Of a stretch of DNA of 64,000 bases, positions 23,937 to 36,774 are shown in pieces. This DNA comes from Kitagawia praeruptora. Its lineage: Eukaryota > Streptophyta > Magnoliopsida > Apiales > Apiaceae. The first letter of the stretch is position 1. Every line of letters starts with the position of its first letter. Location of the stretch: positions 93,578,001-93,642,000 of the forward strand of contig CM075345.1 in assembly GCA_037693485.1 (NCBI GenBank). The letters run 5' to 3'. The notes beneath the pieces are model-generated. The model searched no databases, was not told where the DNA came from, and saw only the letters and a program-made list of their open reading frames with translations. Position numbers and translations under genes: made by a program.

Positions 23937-26900
23937 TTGCAGGGCACCAGGGAAAGTACCCTAGTCGTGGACAGTGGATGTTCAGGACACATGACTGGAA
24001 ATAAAGCCCTGCTATCAGAGTATGTAGAGAAGGCTGGCCCAAAAGTTTCCTATGGAGATGGCAACATAGGACATACTCTGGGATATGGTAATATTAATCT
24101 TGGAAGTGTCATCATCACAAATGTAGCTCTGGTTCCAGGACTCAAGCATGATCTGCTTTCTGTGAGTCAAATTTGTGACAGAGGATATCATGTAGATTTT
24201 CAGCCTGAATACTGTCAAGTTATCAGTAAATCTACAGGGAAAGTTGCTCTAGTTGGAAACAGACACAATTACATCTATGAAATAAAATTGTCAACAGACT
24301 CTGATGGCAAAGCAGTGTGTCTGTCAACAAGGATATCCAGTGAAGAGAGTTGGAAGTGGCATAAGAAACTCTCTCATTTAAATCTAAACAACATCAATGA
24401 GCTGATAAAGAATGATCTTGTGAGGGGACTTCCAAAGTCCTTATTGAATGCAGATGGCCTATGTGATTCATGTCAAAAGGCCAAACAGAGAAAGGTTTCT
24501 TTCAAAAGCAAGTCTGAGTTTTCAATTGTTGATCTTTATCATCTTCTACATGTTGATCTTTTTGGACCAGTGAATGTTATGTCTCTTGGAAAGAAGAAAT
24601 ATGCTCTAGTCATTGTTGATGAATACACCAGATACACTTGGGTGTATTTTCTAGCAAAGAAGGATGAAACTGCATTAACTCTGGCAGAACATATAATGCA
24701 GTTGGACAAAGGGTCAAAGAATCAAGTGAAGATTATCAGAAGTGACAATGGAACTGAATTCAGGAATTCAACAATAGAAGAATTTTGCAAGAACAAAGGA
24801 ATAAACAAGAGTTTTCTGCACCTGGCACTCCACAACAGAATGGTGTAGTTGAAAGGAAGAACAGAACTTTGATAGAAGCTGCCAGAACTATGCTTGATGA
24901 AGCAAAATTACCAACCTATTTCTGGGCAGAAGCTGTTCAAACTGCTTGTTTTACTCAGAATGCCACTCTGATAAATAAGCCTGGAAAAACACCATATGAA
25001 ATGGTGAGAGAAAAGAAGCCAAACCTGAAATATTTTCATATTTTTGGGTGCAAATGCTTTGTGTTGAAAACTCATCCTGAACAGTTGACCAAATTTGATC
25101 TGAAGGCAGATGAAGGAATTTTTGTTGGCTATCCACTGTCAACTAAGGCGTTCAGAGTTTATAATCTGAGAACCAGAGTGATCATGGAATCTATTCATGT
25201 GTCTTTTGATGACAAGAAAATAACTGGACTTGAAGATGTCAATGACCATGATCAACTACATTTTGAAAATGAAGATCTAATATCTGATGAAATAAACTCT
25301 GACGGATCAATTCAAACAGACTCTGTTGACACAAACTCTGAACCTCTACTGGTAGACACAGAAGAAATTGTTCAACAAGAACAAAGGAGAGAACCGGTTG
25401 AGGGGGAGTATGAAGAATCAAACTCTGATGATTCACATTCTGAAAGTGAATCACATGAAAAATTTGGATCAATCTCTAATGATTCACATTCTGAGCAGTC
25501 AAATTCAGGGGGAGCCTCAGAGAATGAAGAAAGACACCAAAGAAATCAGGAGAACATGGATCGAGGGGGAGGATCAAACTCTGAAAGAAGTCAATTACCT
25601 TCAGCTAGGTAATGGACCAAATCTCACACACCTGATTTGATCATTGGTGATCCAGATGCAAGAGTAAGGACAAGAAGTGTAACAACAAATGAATGTCTGT
25701 TTCATGCATTCTTGTCACAAACTGAACCAAAGAAAGTTGAAGAAGCTCTTAAAGATGCTGACTGGATAACAGCAATGCAAGAAGAATTAAATGAATTTGA
25801 GAGAAATGAAGTGTGGACACTAGTACCAAGACCAAAGAACAGGTCTATTGTTGGTACTAAATGGGTTTTCAGAAAAAAAAAAACTAATAGTGAAGGGGTT
25901 GTTACAAGAAACAAAGCCAGACTTGTGGCAAAAGGCTATTCACAGCAAGAGGGGATAGATTATAATGAGACTTTTGCTCCAGTTGCCAGGTTGGAGGCAA
26001 TAAGGATGTTTCTTGCTTATGCTTCTCACAAGAAATTCAAGGTTTTTCAGATGGATGTTAAAAGTGCTTTTCTGAATGGAAAACTTGAAGAAGAAGTGTT
26101 TGTTGAACAACCACCTGGTTTTGTAGATCCAAAATATCCAGATCATGTTTACAGGCTAGACAAGGCACTATATGGACTTAAGCAGGCACCAAGAGCATGG
26201 TATGAAACTCTGGCTCAATTTCTTTTAGAAAGTGGATTCAACAGAGGTACAATTGATAAAACTCTGTTTTATTTCAAATCTGGAAGTGACTTGCTTTTAG
26301 TTCAGATATATGTTGATGACATTATTTTTGGATCTACTAATGATAAACTCTGTAAGAAGTTTGCCAAGCTCATGCAGTCCAGGTATCAAATGAGTATGAT
26401 GGGAGAGCTTAGTTATTTTCTAGGCTTACAGGTGAAGCAAACAGATGATGGCATTTTTATCAATCAAGCAAAGTATACCAGAAATCTTCTCAAGAAATTT
26501 GGCATGCTTGACTGTTCATTTGCAACAACTCCCATGGCAACTGCAACTAAATTGAACAAAGATACAGGGTCATCAGTAGACATGACAAGCTACAGAGGAA
26601 TGATTGGCTCTCTACTCTATTTAACAGCAAGTAGACCTGATATCATGTATGCAACATGTCTGTGTGCAAGGTTTCAGGCAGATCCAAGGGAACCACATCT
26701 AACAGCTGTGAAGAGGATTTTTAAGTATCTCAAAGGCACCATAACTTTAGGATTGTGGTATCCAAGAGAATCAGATTTCAACCTACTTGGCTACTCTGAT
26801 GCAGACTTTGCAGGCTGTAAAATTGACAGAAAAAACACAAGTGGAAGTTGTCAATTTCTTGGTGACAGACTTGTTTCTTGGTACAGTAAGAAACAAAAAT

Positions 26901-27253
26901 CAATATCCACATCTACAACTGAAGCAGAGTATATTGCTACTGGTAGCTGTTGTGCACAGATTCTATGGATGAAGAATCAATTGCTGGATTATGGATTGAG
27001 GTATAGCAAAATACCTATTTTCTATGATAATCAGAGTGCTATTGCAATGACAGGTAATCCAGTACAACACTCAATGACCAAGCACATCAGCATAAGGTAT
27101 CACTTTATCAGAGAGCATGTAGAGGAAGGCAACATTGAGCTCCACTTTGTGTCTACAGATCAACAACTTGCAGATGTCTTCACCAAGCCTTTGAGTGAAG
27201 CAACATTTACAAGGCTGGTCAATGAACTAGGAATGGTCTCTGGTTTTGACTAA
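23937..27253 (+). pseudogene. Element B pol: protease, integrase, RT, RNase H, broken
   Basis: Protease motif VVDSGCSGHM lies near 23966-23995. The integrase zinc block follows (HKKLSHLN ... CDSCQ, 24360-24480), then catalytic IIRSDNGTEF near 24735 and GVVERKN near 24845. RT has DVKSAFLNGK and YVDDIIFGS (about 26309), RNase H has GYSDADFAG, and the C-terminus has FTKPLSEATF. Lesions are a one-base frameshift near 24805 in integrase and TAA at 25610-25612. From 25637 to 27253 the RT-RNase H part is open for 538 codons. The start at 23937 is a frame boundary, not a true initiation codon. Confidence 0.9.
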
Positions 27254-29281
27254 AAATGTTGGTTAGACTCAAAATTTTCTTATAAAATGTGTTGCTCATT
27301 TTTCTGTGAATTGTTAAGTGCTATGTGAACTTTGTTGATTAAACTCTGTTATGCAGACTCTATTAACATATTTTTGTTTACACACTGTTAAACTCTGTCA
27401 GCATGTCTGTCTGTCATACACTGTTAATATGTTTGATAAACTCTGTGAATTCTGAATTGATTTTTGTCTGGATGAAAACACCAATGAAGAAATATGTATG
27501 GAGCATGATTCTCAGTGATTAAATCAAGACTCTTTCTGAGTCACTGTGATCTAATCAGAAATTGTGCAGTAAGTTAACACAGCATGATATTGTTTCATAT
27601 TTATAGCATCTCTTAGTTTATTTGGTCCTAAACTCTGAGTCTATAAATACTGTGTGCATTGCCTCTCATGAATAACTTTTGATATTGATGAACTCTAAAC
27701 TCTGATAGTGACACTCTGTTCCCAAGACGTATACATGGTTCTTGATGATTTCTGTTAGTACTTGTGAAAATTACAAAACTTGAGGTGTGTCATTGTTGAT
27801 TATGGTGAGTTCAAGTCATATTTGCACCCTGTGAGAATTTGAGCCAAATAAGTGATTGATACATTTTATATCAATCAGATTTTATTGATGTGTGATGTTC
27901 ATCAGTGAGTATGTTGCTCTAGAACTTGTGTTAAACCATTTTGAGACTACATGATATGTGTGTGCATGAAAATGATAAAGGCACTAGGATTTACCATCTT
28001 TCTCCAAACACTGTTCATAAATTCCACCCTTAGTAAACCCCTTTGAGCCTCATTAACTGCTCCTTTTTAAACTCTGAAGTATTAAGAGCAGTTATATTCT
28101 TTTGGAAAATCAAATGCAAGCAGGTGAGAGTTTCTCTACAAAAGGAAAGTTTTCTCAGTATATATAAATAAATAAATAAAATGTATATATGTTGATAATC
28201 TTGTACAAATATGTACTAACAGTGCGACTGAACACTTTGGTCTATTAAACTGTTCAGTTTGCCATTTATTCATTTAATACATCTCTTCTCACCTGTTTGA
28301 TCTTACTAAATTACAACCCTGAATAAAGTCCTTTTGATTTGTGCATACGTGTACTCAAAGTAGTGTAGACTTGGTGGAAATTCAAGCCTATGGAAGTATC
28401 TGCTTTTACTGATTGAATTGAGTGAAAACACTTCACCTAAACACTTGTGTGCCTTGAGAGTTTGTGAGTTTATCAAATCCCTGACATGTTACTCACTGAA
28501 TGATGCTTTGATACCTATCTCTTGATCTTTTTGTCTATAACGACTGAGTGCTTACTTGGATAATCATGAACATCAATGGGAATAGGGTTATTCAGATTTC
28601 TGTATTTAAGGAACTACAGAGTTTAGCATTCATCACATAATCAGTGTTTAATATGAGAATTTGTGCATTCGGTGTTTATTGATTTATTTTATGGATTTTA
28701 TGAAATATTAGATGCTATAAAAATTGATTTGGTAACCTCTGCTACACACACACACACATATATTCACAACTGTGCAATTTTTGAAAGGGTTTTAGTGATA
28801 AAGTTAAAAATTTGACAAACACTGTTGAATTGTGTTCCGTACTCTAAGGTAAATTTTCATTAAGATAATTTGAAAATTTTGGAGTAAATATAGTGTTTGA
28901 CAACTGTTAATGAGTGTAAATGTGGAAAAGTGTCTTGATAATAGGAAAGACAGCGGTAATAATTGTAATCTTACTGCACGTGTTAAATTGATTCGCTGGA
29001 TGATTGACACGTGTCCCACTCACTCATTATTGTGTCCCACTCACACATTACTCTATGAATGGTTGAGTGTTTTAATGCACAAACGATTGGGTTTTAATTT
29101 TTAATTACAGCTGTAATCATTTTTGTGTATATCGATTCATTTTCTTTTTCTCATCTTCACATCCACTCATATTCACTTTACCCAACCACAGAGTTCTTTT
29201 GTGTTTTTCACTTCGACATTTTCACAAACACCTAACAAACACATCAATTTCACTGTCATTTCTTGCTTGTTTCTTGATCTA
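27254..29281 (+). repeat. Element B pol-ORF3 spacer with reiterated aaactctg words
   Basis: This is 2 kb of noncoding element DNA. The word aactctg or gttaaactctg recurs many times, densest in 27330-27720. Its complement (cagagttt, agagtttaac) occurs in the LTR. Small (CA)n (28746-28758) and aaat repeats (28166-28180) are present. No gene is seen. Confidence 0.65.
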
Positions 29282-32200
29282 ATGGCAACTAAACCTTTTA
29301 CTTCTCTTGGTCTTCGTTTTGTTCCTAACAATTTTGCAGCTCTACTTGAGAATGATCGTGCTCCCGAAGCATTTCATCTTATACAGAATTTTCTCCGTGA
29401 CTCTGAGATTGGGCAAGCATTGATTGAACCAGCTGTTCTATCTGCATCTCAGATTGCCACTTTCTGGCAAAACTCAAAGTATGTAGATGGAGGAGAGAAT
29501 GGGACTCCGTCTATAATCTTCACTCATGATGAACAAGAGTTTGTGATTACTCCACAAACTGTTCGAGAGACCATGGACTTCGACATACATACCTCATATG
29601 CTGTTGTTTCTGAGCAAAATCTGCGGGACATGTTAACAGAAATTGGTTACATGGATTCTCTTGCAAAGCTAGGCAGTGTCAAACGGCCAAATCTTAGAAA
29701 GGAATGGAATTTTTTTCTTTGACTGCATCACCAGGACATTCCAGAAGAAAGTCACCAACTGGGATGCCATTCCTATGGATAGTCTGCAAATTGGGTATTC
29801 TCTACTCTATGGCAGTAATTTTGATTTTGGTCGATATGTTTTAATGAATTTAGGTGATAAATTGTCAGAGTCTACTACTGTATACTTTGCTAGATTTTGT
29901 CAACTTTTATTCAGTGTCTGTGTATCTGGGTTAGAAATTGATGCAGCTGATGTGATTCAGCCCTTTAAAGTCAATAAGAGGATTTTCTCTGATATGACTA
30001 ATAAGGATGTTGGTAAAGACCTACCTGCTTTTGTTTTGCCGCTTGCCTTACAAAACTTTTTAAACCAACCTCAAGATTCACAATCACCACAAAATGATCC
30101 ACAACAAATGCCTGAACCACTGGCCACTGACCATACTGAAACCATACACTCTAACCCTATACCATCACCTGAGTCAACACCCACAAACACTGTACCTACT
30201 ACATCACAACAACCACAACCTGAACCAATCATTGAACCAATAAACTCTGAGCCTGTCACTACTACTCAACCTCAACCAAAATCTAGATCAAAGAGGCAAA
30301 AGCATACTGCCCTTAATACAAAGCATTCCAAGGCTAAACAGACATCTCCTGGAGCTGTTTATACAAGAAGAGTCATTAAAAGAGCAAATAGGCCTTCATC
30401 ACCACCAGTTGAGGACAGCTCTAGTGAAGAAGAAGAGGTGATTGAAGTGCCTCAAGCAAAAAGGAGGAGGTTGATTCTTACAGACTCTGATGATGAGCAA
30501 GTTGTTGAAGCTCCAGAGAATATTTCTAAAGATATTCCTACTGTTGAGACAGAGGTTATCATAGAACCTACTGTAGAAGAAACAGATTTCAAAATTGATG
30601 AACCAATAATTGTTGAGGTTCAGACTGATAAAGATGACAGAGATGCATTACCTGTAATGGAAGAGTTTGATGAAACTCCCATTCCATTTTCTTTTGACGT
30701 TGAAGCATCTACTCCAACACCCATGGTAGCCACGAACTCTATTGATACTGGTGTTGCAGACGAGCCTACTGTTGTATTAGAAGATACTGAGGTTGCATCT
30801 CACACAGAGTTATACTCGGATGCACATCATATTTCTGATCATGGTGAGGAAATTGATCAACCAGCAACGGTTGTTTCTTCAGAACATGCACAAGGTGATC
30901 AAGGAAAACAAGTTGCTCACGAACAAGTTGCTGACTTAAATGAAGAAATTGCCTCTGTTGCACATACTGATGTGTCAGTTAGTGATTCTTTTGAAGACAT
31001 GAGTACAGGAGCTGAAAATGAAAATTTTCAAACTGATGGACAGAAAACAGGAGAGAAACCAGACTTTGCAGGACCTTCTGTTCAAGAAATTGATGATAAT
31101 TATTTGACCAAGCAAACTGCAGATTGGTACAAATCAGATTGTATTTTTCCTCCTGGCAGAGCAGCTACCTTTCTCAAGGAAAATTCTTCAAAGATTTCAA
31201 ATCCTGATATTTTCACTTATTTACAAGGAACAGTGATTCAAGTCAAGTCTTTAAATCACAGGTTTGATGAAAATCAGAAAGCACTTATTGATCTCAGAAC
31301 AGAGGTTGCTACTCATGAGGAGAAATCTCAAAGAGCTAATTCCAAGTTGTTTCAACAATTTTCCAAGGCTCAGGAGACACTTACTGAAAGATTGAGTAAA
31401 GTTGAACAGAATTAGCTTTTGCTGACTGAAAAGGTTGACTCTATTGCAAACTCTCTTGAGTTAATCACCTCTATTCTGATTCCAGATGGTGATGATGTCA
31501 AAAAGGGGGAGAGAATTGCTAGAACTAAGTGCAAGCAAGCTCAAACTCTGTCAAAGAGGGATCATCTAGATGAAGAAGGTGCAAATTCTGATAAGGGGTT
31601 AAGAACTGCAAATCCAAGAACTGGACATGGAAGGTCTACAAGATCAAAGTCAAATTTGGTAGCAAATACAAATCTTCAGAGTACTTCTACTTCAAGGCAA
31701 AAGGATTTGTCATTCACTGACAATCCACAAACAGATGAAGAGCTAGCTGCTAAGATTTTTCGTGAGGAAAATGCTGAGGCTACACTTGAAGATATACATG
31801 CTGAAGAAAAGCTATTGCAAGAAGAACATTTGAAGGCATTGAAGTCTAAGAAAGGAAAGAAGATTGTCAAAGCTTCAAGGCCTGCAAGGAAAGGAATTGA
31901 AATTAAAGAAAATTTATCTGGTATTCAAGAAGAGGAAGAAGAAGGAAAGTTGGTAAGAAAATCTTCTCTTGATGCTAAGTTAAAACTGAAAGGGGTGATG
32001 GGTGAAGAAAGCAAAGGTAAAAAGACAGTTACAACCTCTGTTGCCACACAAGTTGTAAGTGATTCTCTACAGATTCAAAGCAAACCTTTACCTGGGTTTT
32101 CTAGACCAAAGATTTCAGTTCAAGCACAAACAGAAGGGATTGGTGGTTATCAACATAGCATTGCTTGTTTAGGAAAGCCTCCTGGCAGGAATACTTCTGG

Positions 32201-32858
32201 TTTGGGTTCAAGAAGAGATTTGAGAGTTAGTAACAGTCCAAGAGATCCCTCTTCACTTGTCTCTCTTGGTTCTGGTATTATTCAAGAGAATCTGGACAAA
32301 TTGGAATCAGTTCAACTAGTTCACCAAAAGAGCTTAGATATTCACTTTCTGTTGTACTTCATGGCAGATGGAACAGTGTATAGAGTGAATGAAGATGCGA
32401 TCAAGCTCAAGTTGTTTGAAGAACTTCAGTATGTTCTGTATATATTCAGAGTCAGAAATCGACGAACAGAACTCATTGCTAATTCTATAAGAGAATATAT
32501 ACTGAGAGCTAAAGCCTTTGCTGGATCAAAGACTACTGAAGAGTATGTACCTAAATACAGAGATTGGAATGGGAACCTTGTTGAAATGAAGAAGGGAACT
32601 GCAAAGTTAAAGACTGATCTGGGTATTACAGTTCTTGATTTTAATTCTCAATCAGAGGAAGTAAAGTTCATAAGACTGGGAAATGAAATGAGGAGAAATA
32701 AAATCTACGATCTAAGAGCTGCTATCTATCAGACTGATGAAAATGATCCTGATTTAAGAGAAATCAAGGAAATTATGCAGAGAGAACTTGAAAATGCTCA
32801 GAGAAGATTGTTGATAGATTATCTCAGAACAACACCAGATCTTGAGGAGGTTAGGTAG
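29282..32858 (+). pseudogene. Element B extra 3' ORF (env-like position), nearly open
   Basis: The ORF starts at ATG 29282 (MATKPFTSLGLRFVPNNFAA), in frame with a longer open stretch from 29123. The N-terminal globular part contains VKRPNLRKEW, shared with element A's extra ORF. A one-base length change in the T-run at 29707-29713 shifts the frame. The second segment runs to TAG 31413-31415 and the same frame is then open to 32858. The middle (about 30060-31100) is Pro/Thr/Glu-rich with many acidic patches. It is followed by a coiled coil and a basic Lys/Arg-rich tail. The function is unknown. Only two lesions lie in about 3.6 kb, so the ORF was intact until recently. Confidence 0.75.
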
Positions 32859-32999
32859 ACAGAATTTGTAAGTAATTCGAATTTTCTGTAGATTTTGTTA
32901 AGTCAAGATTAAACTCTGGTTAAATGTTAAACACTGTGATTTTATTTGATTGTTTTGACATCATCAATTACTGTGAACTTGTACATTTTTCTAATGAAC

Positions 33000-33013
33000 A
33001 AGTTGGGGGAGAT
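33000..33013 (+). other. Element B, polypurine tract
   Basis: aagttgggggagat lies directly before the 3' LTR, the plus-strand primer site. Confidence 0.8.
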
Positions 33014-33593
33014 TGTTAAATATAATTGATGTGATTTAATGTCAGTGTTTAAGTGTTGCAGGGAAAAAGAGTTTAACTTGTTAATGAAAGCAGTCGTAGC
33101 AGAGTTTGAGTATACGCTGACAGCTGGAAGCGCAAACGCTGACAGAAGGAAGCGCAAACACTGCTGGCTAGGAGAGCAACAGAGTTTGTTAAAGTCTGTC
33201 TACTGGAAGCGTCTACAAGTCAACAGAGATTGAAGATTGATTTAAGATAAATATGGAAGCAATATCTTTGAAGATTGGATAGCTGTCAAAGAGATTGAGT
33301 TGACTTAGGAGACGTGTAGCAATCGAAATTGATATCAATTGTATAGCTTAATTATAGGAGAATCAATTAACGATTGTACGTAGCTGTATATCTTATAAAT
33401 ACAGTTAGGTTAACCCTAGAAGGGTATCCATCGTGAACGAATATCATTTATTGTAACCTAAGCAGCTCTCTGTGATATTTTACATCACTGAGAGAGGAAT
33501 TATTAATTCCAAACAGTTTTGAGTACTAAAACGTGTGTTCTTGTTATTCTCTCATAATAGTACTTGATTATATATTGTGTATTCGGCCTAACA
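33014..33593 (+). repeat. Element B, 3' LTR
   Basis: It is 580 bases, the same ends as the 5' LTR with five differences, followed at once by the TSD attaa. Confidence 0.95.
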
Positions 33594-35040
33594 ATTAACA
33601 TTTCATTTCTAGTAGACAGTTTAGTAATCTCTTCATTAACAGCTGTCATACTAGTATGAATGTTAAACATCTCAACAGATAGTTGTTCAATCATGCATTT
33701 ATACTCTGAAACAGACATGTCTATAGTACTGAGAGATGGTACCTGAGGGTCTGATGGAGATGTGTCCTCTCTGGAATTGGCCATCAAGGCATAATTGCAA
33801 AATTCTTGTTCCTCTCCATCACTGTCAGAATCATCCCAACACTTCCCTTCAGCTATGTAGGCCTTACCTTGTGTCTGCTTTTTCAGAAGGGCCTCATATT
33901 TAGCTTCGAGCTCAAGATAATCTCTATCCTTCTTTTTAGGCTTCTTGCATTCACTGGCAAAATGCCCTAGGTCATTGCATCTATAACACCTTACAGATGA
34001 CCTATCCACATGGCTGGTTTTGAACTTATTCTTGTTTGGTTTCACAGGTGCCTTGCTTCTATTGAATGAATGGTTTTGGGTTTTGGGTTTGAAGGGTTGA
34101 TTCCTCTTAAATCTGATGTTTGGAAATTTTTTGGCCATGAAAGCATATGAAGTGTTTTCCATCCCATCTAGTTCTTCAAGAGTATAGAACTCATCTTCCT
34201 CCTTCTCCTCACCAGGTTCACTTACCTCAGCTTCAGTTTCTTCATCTTCTACTACCTCCTCTATCCTCAATTGGCTTGTAGATGCTTCTAGGTCTTGAAT
34301 AGATTTGTTGACAATCAAGGCACATGATGTGTTTATCATTCTGCCTTGGTTGGCTTGGATAGCCCTTTTCTGAAGCAACTCAAGCTCATGAGTTTTTTAA
34401 ACCCCATAGAGCACATCATATGTAACTTTGTTCAAATCTCTCTCCCTTAGAGAATGACCCTTTGCTCTAGATGATTTGGTGAAGATAGCAGAAACTTCAA
34501 GTTCAATTCCTTGGTGCTGTAAACCTTGCCATTCATCTGCAACTCAGTAACTAGCTTGTGAAATCTCTCAAACATCTCAGTGATGCTTTCCTTGGGCTGT
34601 GCCATGAAAGCTTCATATTGTGTGACCAATATATGTTTCTTGTTCTCTCTGACCTCATAAGTTCCTTCACATAACACCTCAATGTGATCCCACATTTCTT
34701 TGGCAGTGGTACATGAAGCAATGTTTGCAAACATTGACATGTCCATGGAATCTATAATCAGCAACATGAGGTGACTGTCAAGGGCAACCATGTCCTTTTC
34801 TGATTCTGTCCATTTGGATAGATCCTTAGCCACATAAGATCTTGGAATAGTAGTGGTTCCAACAGTCTTTTCAGGAATCTCCTGTTGGGGAACAAATGGA
34901 CCATTCTTGAGAATCTCAGGATACAAATGATGAGATGCTTTGATGAACAACTACATCTTTATCTTCCAGATGTTGTAATTCTCTTTGTCAAACTTAAGGA
35001 CTTTCACTGTTCCTGTAGTCTTTGGTGTATTCGAACTCAT
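33594..35040 (-). pseudogene. Element A gag, N-terminal part
   Basis: The ORF starts at ATG 35040 (MSSNTPKTTGTVKVLKF) just inside the PBS, with the copia gag core (KEMWDHIEVLCEG) and the knuckle CYRCNDLGHFASEC. Lesions are TAG at 34951-34953 and a frame change with stops between 34447 and 34378. The frame 34378-33594 is open, acidic then basic, and continues across the element B insertion into 21033-19980. An apparent longer start at 35223 lies in the LTR and is not used here. Confidence 0.85.
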
Positions 35041-35071
35041 GACCGTTTTTTTGTTTTTATATAAACAGCCC

Positions 35072-35083
35072 GCTCTGATACCA
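35072..35083 (-). other. Element A, primer binding site (initiator Met tRNA)
   Basis: The minus strand reads tggtatcagagc two bases after the LTR end, the standard plant Copia PBS. Confidence 0.9.
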
Positions 35084-35085
35084 CT

Positions 35086-36379
35086 TGTTAAGTATGGAAT
35101 ACAGTAAAAGAATACGGAGGGGGGGTGAATGGATTCTTGAACTTTTCTTGGTTGAGTCTGTGTAGCAGATAAGTGTTTGTGTGTGCAAAGATGTAGGTGC
35201 GGATAAAGAACAACACAAGTCACAATATCACTTTAATCTAATGTATTATTAGATAAAGGTTGCTACAATCTGTGAATACAAATGATAGTATTCTCAGCTA
35301 CGTTTTTCTCAGAGAGATATTGCTTACAATGAATATGAAAAACTTGACTCTCCAAAAGTTAATTGCTAAGGAAGTGAGGCTGTATCCTTATAGAGCATGG
35401 ATACAACCTACTTACTACAAATAAGGTAGCTAAAACAAATTACTTTCTAGTCTGTCTATCCTATTTGAGTAAGAGTCCAAACGGTTACAGATTTGACTTT
35501 GCAAAGCCTGTTCAGATCCACTTCTTTAGCCTTTTGTCTCTTCTATATCTCTCCAAGCTTCTTTGTAGGCTTTCCAGAGCACGTTACAGATTGAGATCCA
35601 TAAAGTGCATTGGCTTGTTACAGGTTTCTGACTTGTACAATTTCTCCAGTATTTTGTCTCCAAGAGTGTATTTGAGAAGTGACTAAGTAAGTGATTCGAG
35701 AACTAGAATTGACTTGATCGATAACTCTGAGTTCTCGAACACTGTTATGTTGACATATCTATTTACTTCTCGAATAGCTCTTTTTCTTCAGGATTCCTTG
35801 AGTTGTCGAATAAAACATTTGACTTATCGAATCCTCGAGATATCGAATATCTTTCTGAGTCCTTGAGATATCGAATGGAACTTTGACTTGTTGACTCCTT
35901 GAGAACTCGAATACTACTTTTGACTTGTTGACTTCTTGAGTTCTGGAACAGAGTAATAGACATATCAAATCTCTGAGATATCGAATGAGATATCGAACAG
36001 TGTATTCAGATATATCGAATAGTGTCTTGAGATATCGAATCCCTGACTTCTCGAATGCTGGACTTCTCGAATAGACAAAACTACTTCTCGAATTGGTACT
36101 TAGGCAAATTCTTCACTTTCTTTAAATCCCAACTGTGATTATTTGACAGTCTTTATCTTCTTGCTTGAGGCATGAACCTTCGAACTTCTTTCAAGCATTA
36201 TTCTTGACTATATAAGTACAGTTACACAACTAGCATTTGGTGCCTATTACAGGTACAGAATAAGTAGAGACTCTACAACTAGAGGTTCCCTCAGTTAAGA
36301 GGTCATGTAAGTAATGCAAAGCATTACAAACAATTAGGCTTGTTATTTGATGTAAACAGGCATGCCTCTGTGACTAACA
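35086..36379 (-). repeat. Element A, 5' LTR
   Basis: This 1294-base LTR, in sense orientation on the minus strand, is followed on the plus strand by TSD ggccc (36380-36384). It contains the same tcgaa-centred word cluster as its partner plus a 16-base segment missing from the other copy. Confidence 0.93.
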
Positions 36380-36774
36380 GGCCCCGCCAGGGGCACTCAT
36401 AATTGGTGGATTTCTGATTTGCAACTTTCAGTTTTCAGTTACAACTTTTGCAACTGAGGTTGCAACTGAGGTTTGAGGTTCTCAGTTGCAACTTTTCCAA
36501 CCTCAGTTGCAACTTTTGCAAACTCAGTTGCAACTTTTGCAACTGAGGTTTGCAACCTCAGTCGCAACTGAGGTTTGCAACCTCAGTCGCAACTTTTGCA
36601 ACTGAAAACTGAAAGTTGCAAATCAGAAATCCACCAATTATGAGTGCCCCTGGCGGGGCATTGCAACCCAAATCCACCAATTATGAGTGCCCCTGACGGG
36701 GCCTTGCAACCTCATTTGCAACTGAGATGCTACGAATTTCTGATTGCAAATTCCAGTTTTCAGATGTCATTTTC

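Larger units (their letters stand above)
21039..33593 (+). mobile_element. Element B: SIRE-type Ty1/copia retrotransposon nested in element A
   Basis: LTRs of 580 bases each (21039-21618 and 33014-33593) are flanked by attaa at 21034-21038 and 33594-33598. An initiator-Met PBS (tggtatcagagcc, 21635-21647) follows the left LTR and a purine tract (ttgggggagat) precedes the right one. The order gag, PR, IN, RT, RH, spacer, extra ORF matches element A, but the sequence is clearly a different family and opposite in strand. Five LTR differences (about 0.9%) make it younger than its host A. Confidence 0.95.
9707..36379 (-). mobile_element. Element A: SIRE-type Ty1/copia retrotransposon, split by element B
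   Basis: Two direct LTRs (9707-10984 and 35086-36379) start TGTT and end AACA, and the whole is flanked by ggccc at 9702-9706 and 36380-36384. The PBS complementary to initiator Met tRNA lies inside the right LTR and the purine-rich tract inside the left one, so the element is transcribed on the minus strand. In sense order it has gag, protease, integrase, reverse transcriptase, RNase H, a spacer with reiterated short words and a long extra 3' ORF, the layout of the SIRE/Maximus clade. About 25 substitutions and one 16-bp indel separate the LTRs by eye (about 2%). Every ORF is broken. Element B (21039-33593) sits in gag. Confidence 0.93.

Noticed and set aside
23911..23942. A 46-base intron at the gag/pol junction of element B
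   Set aside because: A donor-like gtattg and a branch-like ctaac are present, but the length is below that of normal plant introns. The junction is kept as a frame-change finding only.
35042..35223. Upstream in-frame extension of element A gag to 35223
   Set aside because: The extension runs back through the PBS into the LTR; ATG 35040 fits the gag start.
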